Below are positions 1 to 5,160 of a stretch of DNA of 5,416 nt, piece after piece. Position 1 is the stretch's first letter. Every line of letters begins with the position of its first letter. A model generated the notes under the pieces. That model did not search any database. It had not been told where the DNA came from and saw nothing but the letters and a program-made list of their open reading frames with translations. The stretch comes from Bacteroidota bacterium. Its GTDB lineage: Bacteria > Bacteroidota > Bacteroidia > Chitinophagales > Chitinophagaceae. A program made the position numbers and the translations under genes. Where the stretch lies: assembly GCA_028877045.1 (NCBI GenBank), contig JAGWPQ010000512.1, forward strand, positions 1-5,416, read 5' to 3'.

Positions 1-40
1 AAAATCACAATCTGGCAGCAATGAATATGGAATAAAGTAA

Positions 41-100
41 GCTTCATCCCTGTTGTTTATCTATTGAAGCATAAAAACAACAAGGCCGGAATAGGGTTGT
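41..100. repeat. Overlapping inverted repeats with pseudoknot potential
   Basis: Three complementary pairs interlock here. GCTTCA (41-46) pairs with TGAAGC (65-70). TGTTGTTT (51-58) pairs with AAACAACA (75-82). ACAAC (77-81) can instead pair with GTTGT (96-100). The first two pairs are ordered as in an H-type pseudoknot, with short connecting loops of 4, 6 and 4 nt. The third pair competes with the second. No T-run follows, so this is not a standard terminator. It lies upstream of the start proposed for the methyltransferase transcript, so it could belong to an upstream gene's 3' end, to a leader, or be chance. I recognise no known riboswitch. Confidence 0.3.
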
Positions 101-166
101 AAATACAAAATAGGGAATCAAATCAAGCAAATAACGATAAAATTTAGATATTATGCTGATAACCGG

Positions 167-194
167 TTCGCTGAAGCGTATCTCTTTATCTTTG
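167..194 (+). promoter_or_regulatory. Candidate Bacteroidota-type promoter of the rRNA methyltransferase gene
   Basis: TATCTTTG at 187-194 matches the Bacteroidota primary sigma -7 consensus TAnnTTTG at every fixed position. Seventeen bases upstream lies TTC (167-169), one mismatch from the TTG -33 element. The element ends only four bases before the ATG at 199, so transcription would begin at or next to the start codon. The consensus is established for Bacteroides and Flavobacterium; use of this copy is inferred from sequence alone. Confidence 0.45.
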
Positions 195-198
195 TCGC

Positions 199-1374
199 AT
201 GGCAAAAGTTTTTTTAAGGCGAAAAATTGCGAACCGTGTTTTTAACGGACATCCGTGGATTTTTAATAATGAAGTTGAGAAAGTGGTGGGCGAAGTAAGC
301 CCGGGTGATACCGTTGATGTTTTTTATAATGATGAAAAATTTTGCGGACGCGGCTATATCAACCCTAAATCGCAGATCCTTGTTCGGTTATTGACGAGAA
401 AAAAAGAAGAGATCAATGAGCAGTTTTTTTATAACAGGATCCTGCATGAATGGCAATATCGTCAAAAAATTGGCTACACCGAAAATTGCAGATTGATATT
501 TGGCGAAGCCGATGAAATGCCTGCACTCATCATCGATAAGTTTAATGATTATTTTGTTATTCAAACATTGGCCTTTGGCATTGATGTCTGGAAACCAGCC
601 ATCGTAAAGGCTTTGCAACAGATATTCAATCCCAAAGGAATTTACGAACGCAATGATGTTCCGGTCAGAGAATTGGAAGGATTACCACAGACAAAAGGAT
701 TTTTATCGGCGCCATTCGATACAAATATTATTATTAATGAAAATGGATTGAAGTTTCATGTTGATATTGAGAACGGACAAAAGACCGGTTATTTTTTAGA
801 CCAGCAGGATAATAGAAAAGCCATCCAGCATATTGTAAAAGGTGCCGATGTGCTTGGCGCATTTACTTATACCGGAACATTCGAAATTCATGCAGCGCAT
901 TATGGTGCAAAATCTGTTCTGGGATTAGATATCAGCGAAAACGCCGTTGCACAGGCCACCAAAAATGCAGCATTGAACGGACTGGATCATATTTGCAAGT
1001 TTGAAGCGATGAATGCATTTGATGTTTTGAAACAGTGGGGAAAGGACGGCAGGCAGTATGATGTCGTAATGCTTGACCCGCCTGCATTTACAAAAAGCCG
1101 TGAAAATATTCAGAAAGCTATTACAGGCTATAAAGAAATTAATTTGCGTGGCATGAAATTAATTAAGAACGGTGGTTTTTTAGTTACATCGAGCTGTACC
1201 AATCTGGTGCATCCCGAACTATTTTTACAAACCATCGAGATGGCTGCAAAGGATGCCAGAAAAAAATTAAGACAAGTTACCTTTCAGGCACAGGCAAGTG
1301 ATCATCCGATCATTTGGGGAATGGAAAATACTAACTATTTAAAGTTTTTAATTGTGGAAGTGTGTGATAAATAG
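199..1374 (+). CDS. rlmI: RlmI-type class I SAM-dependent 23S rRNA (cytosine-C5) methyltransferase
   Basis: This 391-residue cytoplasmic enzyme belongs to the RlmI family, which transfers a methyl group from SAM to a cytosine of 23S rRNA (C1962 in E. coli). The N-terminal part (about 1-75, with the HPWIF signature at 18-22) is the PUA RNA-binding domain. A linking domain follows, then a Rossmann methyltransferase domain from about 180. Family signatures are GQKTGYFLDQ (193-202), the SAM-binding loop FTYTGTF (222-228) with the acidic GLDIS strand end (242-246), LDPPAF (292-297) and SSC (331-333), whose cysteine fits the C5-methyltransferase nucleophile. The length is close to E. coli RlmI (396). 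The ATG at 199 is chosen because the PUA domain begins immediately after it. The gene stands alone, with its own promoter candidate and a terminator at 1493. The loop reads YTGTF where many relatives have YTGGF. The family is sure; the exact target base is inferred by homology. Confidence 0.93.
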   Translation: MAKVFLRRKIANRVFNGHPWIFNNEVEKVVGEVSPGDTVDVFYNDEKFCGRGYINPKSQILVRLLTRKKEEINEQFFYNRILHEWQYRQKIGYTENCRLIFGEADEMPALIIDKFNDYFVIQTLAFGIDVWKPAIVKALQQIFNPKGIYERNDVPVRELEGLPQTKGFLSAPFDTNIIINENGLKFHVDIENGQKTGYFLDQQDNRKAIQHIVKGADVLGAFTYTGTFEIHAAHYGAKSVLGLDISENAVAQATKNAALNGLDHICKFEAMNAFDVLKQWGKDGRQYDVVMLDPPAFTKSRENIQKAITGYKEINLRGMKLIKNGGFLVTSSCTNLVHPELFLQTIEMAAKDARKKLRQVTFQAQASDHPIIWGMENTNYLKFLIVEVCDK

Positions 1375-1379
1375 ATGAT

Positions 1380-1428
1380 GATTCGAGACACAAGGTTCAA
1401 GATTCAAGACACAAGATTCAAGGTTCAG
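1380..1428. repeat. Heptanucleotide tandem repeat (GATTCAA-like, seven units)
   Basis: Seven consecutive 7-base units start five bases after the methyltransferase stop: GATTCGA, GACACAA, GGTTCAA, GATTCAA, GACACAA, GATTCAA, GGTTCAG. Each begins with G and has C at position 5 (GACACAA included). The first and second blocks of three units also form an imperfect 21-bp tandem duplication (1380-1400 and 1401-1421, two differences). The array lies in the 3' untranslated stretch between the stop and the terminator. It looks like a slippage-prone or dispersed minisatellite with no coding role. Confidence 0.75.
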
Positions 1429-1434
1429 GTTGGG

Positions 1435-1480
1435 CAGGATTTGTAATCCTGTTCGGCGAGTTTTGGATTTGCTAATTCAA
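1435..1480. repeat. Pair of related palindromes (REP-like doublet)
   Basis: Two small hairpins sit next to each other. CAGGAT (1435-1440) pairs with ATCCTG (1446-1451) around loop TTGTA. TTGGATT (1463-1469) pairs with AATTCAA (1474-1480) around loop TGCT, with one G-T pair. Their cores, GGATTTGTAATCC (1437-1449) and GGATTTGCTAATTC (1465-1478), are near copies of one another, joined by an 11-base linker. Paired variant palindromes in an intergenic gap are the hallmark of REP/BIME-like dispersed elements. No transposase of the REP-associated type is in the window, so that class is an inference. Confidence 0.55.
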
Positions 1481-1492
1481 TAAAAAAATTAC

Positions 1493-1535
1493 AAAAAAAG
1501 AGTCGGCATCTGAAAGATGGCTGACTCTTTTTTTG
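1493..1535. terminator. Strong bidirectional intrinsic terminator between convergent genes
   Basis: An A-run (1493-1499) precedes the arm GAGTCGGC-ATC. This folds back through loop TGAAA onto GATGGCTGACTC, with one bulged base and one G-T pair, followed by eight T residues. The A-run and T-run make the hairpin work in both directions. It can end the methyltransferase transcript from the left and the T9SS-tail gene transcript from the right, the latter after reading through the GC-richer block at 1536-1603. Confidence 0.85.
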
Positions 1536-1603
1536 CTCCTCAAGGAACAGAACGTACAATAGTGCGACGCAACAGGTGATGCCACTCGTACAGAACGCTG
1601 GTA
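1536..1603. other. GC-richer non-coding block with internal direct and inverted repeats
   Basis: This stretch is about 53% GC by hand count, against well under 40% in the flanks. It carries a direct repeat ACAGAACG (1547-1554 and 1590-1597) and a broken inverted repeat: GTAC (1554-1557) with GTAC (1588-1591), and AGTG (1561-1564) with CACT (1583-1586). It lies between the two-way terminator and the stop codon of the T9SS-tail gene. I cannot support a coding reading. It may be a dispersed repeat, a remnant of a mobile element, or a structured 3' untranslated region. Confidence 0.45.
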
Positions 1604-1609
1604 ACAAAA

Positions 1610-1954
1610 TTATTTTACTACCTGAAACTTGCCCGATTCGATAATGGCACCGGTTTTATCGCGGATCTGGAAAATATATAATCCGCGTAAATAATTATCC
1701 AATTGAACAGAAAGCTTGCTGCTGTTGACTTGCAGCTCATTCATCTTTTTGCCGAGGAAATTATAAATATGGAGAGAGTAACTTGCTTTTTCGAAATTTG
1801 AAGGGAACTCGAAATAAATAACTGATGTTGCAGGATTGGGATAAAACTGTACTGTTCTTGTTTGATCTAATGGCAATTCATTATGTGATACAACAGTAAA
1901 ACTGCTGATCAGCATGATGGAAACCATTAAAAAAATAGAGTAAAGTTTTTTCAT
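1610..1954 (-). CDS. Small secreted protein: signal peptide plus T9SS type A sorting domain
   Basis: The 114-residue product starts with a Sec signal peptide: KK at 2-3, a hydrophobic core to about 22, and likely cleavage near VVS-H (23/24). Only about 13 residues follow before the C-terminal sorting domain typical of Por secretion system substrates. That domain shows FYPNPA (37-42), a central beta strand pair ending in YNFLGKK, LRGLYIFQI (89-97) and the terminal GKFQVVK (108-114). In T9SS substrates this domain directs export across the outer membrane and is normally removed while the N-terminal cargo is anchored or released. Here there is essentially no cargo, so function is unknown. The gene is single, with its own possible -7 element (TAACTTTA, minus strand, 1978 to 1971), and is separated from the upstream peroxiredoxin by a terminator. 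The ATG at 1954 is the natural start because the signal peptide follows at once. Confidence 0.88.
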   Translation of the reverse strand: MKKLYSIFLMVSIMLISSFTVVSHNELPLDQTRTVQFYPNPATSVIYFEFPSNFEKASYSLHIYNFLGKKMNELQVNSSKLSVQLDNYLRGLYIFQIRDKTGAIIESGKFQVVK

Positions 1955-2024
1955 CTTTTTAACTTAAACATAAAGTTATAAAAATAAGATGACTTAAATG
2001 CCGTTTTCGCTTACTTACAAAACG

Positions 2025-2061
2025 AAAAAAGATGCGCTGCAATTGTGCAACGCATCTTTTT
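2025..2061 (-). terminator. Intrinsic terminator of the peroxiredoxin gene
   Basis: Read on the minus strand, the stem GATGCG/CGCATC (2031-2036 with 2051-2056) extends through one mismatch by four more pairs (TGCA/TGCA) to a short loop, and is followed by six T residues (2030 to 2025). It starts 18 bases after the peroxiredoxin stop codon. It isolates that gene from the T9SS-tail gene downstream on the same strand. Confidence 0.85.
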
Positions 2062-2079
2062 AAGCTGAAAATAGGTTGT

Positions 2080-2547
2080 TTAAAGACTTTTTAATGTTTC
2101 CTGGATAGCGCCAAAGTTGGGCAGATCGCCTGCACTTTCCAATACTTCGGCATAACGAACAATACCATCCTTATCTACTACAAATGCCGAACGTTTCGCA
2201 ACACCTTTCATATCCAGTACAAATGTTTCGTACAAAGCACCATAAGATGCAGCAACATTTTTATTGAAATCACTCAACAAAGGAAAATTTAGTTTTTGCT
2301 CTTCTTTAAATTTTCCTAAAGAAAAAGGAGAATCAACCGAAATGCCAAATACTTTTGCATTGCTGTTGTTATACACAGCAATATTATCGCGGATATTACA
2401 CAACTCGGTTGTGCAAACACCTGTAAATGCCAATGGAAAAAATAACAATAAAACGTTCTGACCTTTTTGTTCGGATAATGTTACCTTATTTTTTTCTGTA
2501 TCTACTAAAGTAAAATCCGGTGCTGCTTGTCCAACTTGAATATTCAT
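2080..2547 (-). CDS. Peroxiredoxin, AhpE-like, with a second cysteine in PrxQ/BCP position
   Basis: This 155-residue thioredoxin-fold enzyme reduces hydrogen peroxide and organic hydroperoxides in the cytoplasm; there is no signal peptide. The active site is P38-LAF-T42-GV-C45, the PxxxTxxC motif with C45 as peroxidatic cysteine. The conserved arginine R119 in KRSAFVVD completes the site. The flanking text (FFPLAFTGVCTTELC, NFPLLSDF, SAFVVDKDGIVRYAE) is closest to the AhpE group. C50, five residues after C45, sits where PrxQ/BCP enzymes keep the resolving cysteine, so a two-cysteine cycle with thioredoxin is likely. The length is normal. The ATG at 2547 follows an A/T-rich leader without Shine-Dalgarno; a TATTTTG (minus, 2575 to 2569) may be a -7 element. 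The gene is divergent from the aquaporin and ends at its own terminator. The family is certain; the AhpE versus PrxQ label is less so. Confidence 0.93.
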   Translation of the reverse strand: MNIQVGQAAPDFTLVDTEKNKVTLSEQKGQNVLLLFFPLAFTGVCTTELCNIRDNIAVYNNSNAKVFGISVDSPFSLGKFKEEQKLNFPLLSDFNKNVAASYGALYETFVLDMKGVAKRSAFVVDKDGIVRYAEVLESAGDLPNFGAIQETLKSL

Positions 2548-2680
2548 GATTTTTTTATTTTAAGGATGCAAAATAGTTTACCGCGTTAATTTTAAAAAAT
2601 AATTTATTAAAACATTGCAGTTTCAATGATAACAATTAGTTTGGCATATTGTTGTACATCTTTAAACCAAAATTTGACTT

Positions 2681-3304
2681 ATGAAAAAGTACATTGTTGA
2701 ATTTATCGGCACATTTTTTTTAGTGCTTGCAGTTTGTATGGCAGGAAGCAAAGCAGGTGAAATGGCACCTCTTGCTATTGGTGCTACATTGATGGTGATG
2801 ATCTTTGCAGGAGGCCATGTATCGGGCGGACATTTTAATCCTGCAGTTACATTAGCCGTTTTTATTCGCGGAAAATGTGATGCAACTGACACATTTTTTT
2901 ATTGGGTATTTCAAATTGCCGGAGGCGTTGTGGCCGGATTACTTGCATCAAAATATTTTGATTATATGGCTGTTGCTGCTTCACCCGATTCATCTATGAA
3001 AGCATTGGTTGCAGAAATAATCGGAACATTTGCGTTAGCTTATGTTGTACTGAATGTTGCCACCGCAACTAAAACTTCGGGCAATAGTTTTTATGGCTTG
3101 GCCATTGGTTTTACAGTTACTGCCATGGCTTATACTTTAGGTCCGGTGAGTATGGGCGCTTTTAATCCTGCAGTTGCAGTCGGTGCAGGTGTATTCGGTG
3201 CATTTGCATGGAACACGATCTGGATATATCTTATAGGATGCTTGTTGGGCGGTGCTTTGGCAGGTATCACTTACAGATTTATTATTAAGCCCGATGAAGA
3301 ATGA
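2681..3304 (+). CDS. Aquaporin/MIP-family channel with non-canonical selectivity filter
   Basis: This 207-residue inner-membrane channel has six transmembrane helices and two half-helices. The first NPA is in SGGHFNPAVT (N53-P54-A55) and the second in GAFNPAVAVG (N162-P163-A164). Both halves begin with the internal-repeat signature: VEFIGTFFLVL (6-16) and VAEIIGTFALAY (110-121). Aligned by eye to E. coli AqpZ, the aromatic/arginine filter positions F43, H174, T183 and R189 become I33, A150, G159 and V165. The arginine that normally follows the second NPA is therefore absent, suggesting a wider, less polar pore than a strict water channel. The substrate is unknown; water, hydrogen peroxide, glycerol-like solutes or metalloids are candidates. 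The length is slightly short for the family (AqpZ 231). The ATG at 2681 directly precedes the first helix. No neighbour on the same strand; it is divergent from the peroxiredoxin and ends at the shared terminator at 3319. Confidence 0.94.
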   Translation: MKKYIVEFIGTFFLVLAVCMAGSKAGEMAPLAIGATLMVMIFAGGHVSGGHFNPAVTLAVFIRGKCDATDTFFYWVFQIAGGVVAGLLASKYFDYMAVAASPDSSMKALVAEIIGTFALAYVVLNVATATKTSGNSFYGLAIGFTVTAMAYTLGPVSMGAFNPAVAVGAGVFGAFAWNTIWIYLIGCLLGGALAGITYRFIIKPDEE

Positions 3305-3318
3305 TAAAATATTTTTCA

Positions 3319-3354
3319 ATAAAAAAGAGCAACAATTGATTGCTCTTTTTTTAT
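3319..3354. terminator. Bidirectional terminator shared by the aquaporin and hydrolase genes
   Basis: GAGCAA (3327-3332) pairs with TTGCTC (3340-3345) around a 7-base loop. It is extended by a six-A run on the left and a seven-T run on the right, so it can act on both strands. It starts 15 bases after the aquaporin stop. On the minus strand its leading A-run begins inside the TAA stop codon of the hydrolase-like gene (3353 to 3351), so the stop codon is part of the terminator. Confidence 0.9.
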
Positions 3355-4283
3355 TGAATGAAGTTTTCGTAAGCTCTTTTATTCCAATACAAATAATTTT
3401 TATTTTCTTGTTTTGTTCCTATCAACATTGAATGAATAAAACCATTTCGTTCAACCTGAACAGTATGAAAAATTTTCTTTTCGGGATTATCAACTAAAAA
3501 GAAATTGATTTGACTATTTGCTGAATATTGAACGACGCTATCATTTCTGACAACTTTAAAAGTAAATTTATCAGATAGATCTTTCATCATTAATTTACTC
3601 CGGTACCAGGTACCTCCTGTAGGCGAAACCAGGGGCTTTCCGTTATAGACAACAACACTATCATTGTAAGCAAAAACTGTTAAATGATGAAAAGATGTAG
3701 CTTTTAACCAATCAATTATTTTTTCCTTAAATGTTGAATCGTATCCGTAATCGCTGTCTAAAAAACTAATCCGGTCAATGTAATCAGGAATTTGTTTTTG
3801 TGATTGAATAAATCCAAACACAAAAGCGCCACCGCCGCTATGACTGTTTAAATGCAACGAATATACTTGAACGGCAGATACTTTAATAATTGTATCAACA
3901 ATTGATGAAATAATAGTTGTATAATTTTCGTGATTTTTTTTCCATTGCGGCCAAGATTTTAAATCATTTTCAAGATAAACAACAACAATGTTTTCATAGT
4001 TAATTTTATTACGTACAAATCTTGTTTGTGCGGCAATATGTTGAATATCGAAATGCCAATCGTCGCCGGCCTTTAATTGCTTACCCATTGTTTGAGCCGT
4101 GGTATTGCCATTGGGCAAAGCAAATAAAACCAGTTGTGTTTTATTCTTTGATGAAAAGTTTTTAGGATAATCAACGGTAATGGTTACATCGCTTCGAAAA
4201 CGAAAAGAAAAAACAGAATCTGCAGAAGCAAACAAAACATTGTTCATCATCAAAATAAAAATTATGATGATAGTTTGTTTCAT
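3351..4283 (-). CDS. Secreted alpha/beta-hydrolase-like protein of unknown substrate
   Basis: The 310-residue product has a Sec signal peptide: K2, an isoleucine-rich core at 5-11, and a likely AxA-type cleavage after A21 (FASA-DS). There is no lipobox cysteine, so it is probably periplasmic or exported. The mature part resembles an alpha/beta hydrolase. A strand and turn LVLFALPNGN (51-60) could form the oxyanion side. A nucleophile elbow SHSGG lies at 147-151 (N146 to G152, S149 as nucleophile). An acidic turn FLDSDYG (174-180) offers D176 or D178, and H284 in RNGFIHSM lies near the C-terminus where the catalytic histidine usually sits. The overall sequence is not one I can name. Its ATG is one base from the rfbD stop, which implies an operon and translational coupling, so action on cell-surface glycan or envelope is possible but unproven. 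The fold call is moderate; secretion is fairly sure. Confidence 0.8.
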   Translation of the reverse strand: MKQTIIIIFILMMNNVLFASADSVFSFRFRSDVTITVDYPKNFSSKNKTQLVLFALPNGNTTAQTMGKQLKAGDDWHFDIQHIAAQTRFVRNKINYENIVVVYLENDLKSWPQWKKNHENYTTIISSIVDTIIKVSAVQVYSLHLNSHSGGGAFVFGFIQSQKQIPDYIDRISFLDSDYGYDSTFKEKIIDWLKATSFHHLTVFAYNDSVVVYNGKPLVSPTGGTWYRSKLMMKDLSDKFTFKVVRNDSVVQYSANSQINFFLVDNPEKKIFHTVQVERNGFIHSMLIGTKQENKNYLYWNKRAYENFIQ

Positions 4284-4284
4284 T

Positions 4285-5160
4285 TTATGCAGTTAATAAT
4301 TTGATGCAATGTTCTAAACTTTTTTGCCAGTCAATCAGTTCAACACCAAAATCATCTGCAATCTCATGCGTATCCATCGCAGAATAAAACGGACGCCTGG
4401 CAGGTGTAGGATATTCGGTTGAAGGAACGGGTAACACTTTACAATTCAATCCTGACAAGGTTTTTATCGCAACAGCAAAATCGTACCATGAAATAATTCC
4501 CTTGTTGGTATAATGATAAATTCCATAATGCACATTGCCTGAATGCAATTGTTGTATGACCTGTAGAATAGCAGCAGCCAAATCGGCTGCATAAGTTGGT
4601 GAGCCCACCTGATCGTTCACCACTTTTATTTCTTCTTTTTCATTCATCAGTCGCAACATGGTCTTCACAAAATTGGCAGCATGTGTACTGTACACCCAGG
4701 CGGTACGAATTACAATTGTTTTATTCCAATTTTCCAAAGCTAATTTTTCGCTCAGGAATTTTGTATAGCCGTAATAATTGATCGGATTGGTCTGCTGATC
4801 GGTTGTGTATGGCTTTGTACCATTCCCATCAAAAACATAATCGGTGGAAATGGTTATCAACGGGCAATTGATCTTTGCACATTCTTTTGCAATAACACCT
4901 GTGGATTCTGCATTTATTTTATACGCCAACTCCTGCAAAATTTCTGCTTTATCAACTGCCGTAAAAGCAGCGCAGTGAATAAAATATTGCGGTTGATATT
5001 GTTTAAAAAAATCAGGAATTGTTTCGGGCTTACTTAAATCCAATTCATCAACATCAACAAAAACAAAATCAAATAAATGATTTAGTTTATTACTGATTTG
5101 ACTGATTTCCCAACCAAGTTGTCCGTTCTTACCTGTAACAACAATTAATGATTTTGACAT
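4285..5160 (-). CDS. rfbD: dTDP-4-dehydrorhamnose reductase
   Basis: This 291-residue cytoplasmic short-chain dehydrogenase (RfbD/RmlD) reduces dTDP-4-dehydro-L-rhamnose to dTDP-L-rhamnose with NAD(P)H, the last step of rhamnose donor synthesis. The nucleotide-binding loop is TGKNGQLG (9-16). HCAAFTAVDKAE (62-73) and STDYVFDG (105-112) are family signatures. The catalytic YxxxK is Y130-GYT-K134. Substrate-side motifs are VNDQVGSPTY (181-190) and the RRPFYSAMD stretch (255-263). The length is typical. The ATG at 5160 is preferred over an in-frame GTG at 5181, because the nucleotide-binding strand begins right after MSKS and the extra seven residues look unrelated. It lies 40 bases after the upstream decarboxylase gene and one base before the hydrolase-like gene, all on the same strand, which suggests one transcript. 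The rfbA, rfbB and rfbC partners would lie outside the window. Confidence 0.95.
   Translation of the reverse strand: MSKSLIVVTGKNGQLGWEISQISNKLNHLFDFVFVDVDELDLSKPETIPDFFKQYQPQYFIHCAAFTAVDKAEILQELAYKINAESTGVIAKECAKINCPLITISTDYVFDGNGTKPYTTDQQTNPINYYGYTKFLSEKLALENWNKTIVIRTAWVYSTHAANFVKTMLRLMNEKEEIKVVNDQVGSPTYAADLAAAILQVIQQLHSGNVHYGIYHYTNKGIISWYDFAVAIKTLSGLNCKVLPVPSTEYPTPARRPFYSAMDTHEIADDFGVELIDWQKSLEHCIKLLTA

Noticed and set aside
1..47. Possible gene ends at the left edge: two plus-strand frames open from the edge to stops at 35 and 40, and a minus-strand ATG at 47 open to the edge.
   Set aside because: Only 11-15 codons are visible in each and they exclude one another. None shows a recognisable motif, so no partial gene can be assigned.
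388..618. Minus-strand open frame of 76 codons inside the methyltransferase gene.
   Set aside because: It is wholly antisense to a well-supported gene with clear domain motifs and has no recognisable features of its own.
1425..1607. Minus-strand open frame of 60 codons in the gap after the methyltransferase gene.
   Set aside because: It needs a TTG start and runs through the GC-rich block, the terminator hairpin and the palindrome doublet. Its composition follows those structures and not a protein.
1971..1998. Candidate promoter for the T9SS-tail gene: minus-strand TAACTTTA at 1978-1971 with TTT 17 bases upstream.
   Set aside because: The -7 match lacks the final G and the -33 match is poor in an A/T-rich region, so it is not supported enough to list as a feature.
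2002..2024. Inverted repeat CGTTTT (2002-2007) and AAAACG (2019-2024) upstream of the T9SS-tail gene.
   Set aside because: Six A/T-rich pairs around an 11-base loop are weak and could be chance. There is no second copy or known operator match.
2569..2575. Minus-strand TATTTTG as the -7 element of the peroxiredoxin promoter.
   Set aside because: It is one base short of TAnnTTTG and no TTG-like -33 element is found at the right distance.
2662..3319. Minus-strand open frames at 2662-2892 and 3137-3319 over the aquaporin gene.
   Set aside because: Both are antisense to clear transmembrane coding sequence and the second runs into the shared terminator. No independent support.
3602..3614. Doubled palindrome GGTACC-A-GGTACC.
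   Set aside because: It lies inside the hydrolase-like coding sequence and is explained by the codons of G-T-W-Y-R around residue 225. No further copies nearby.
4596..4781. Plus-strand open frame of 61 codons inside rfbD, and a similar 65-codon frame at 2264-2461 inside the peroxiredoxin gene.
   Set aside because: Both are antisense shadows of conserved enzymes and show no domain or signal of their own.
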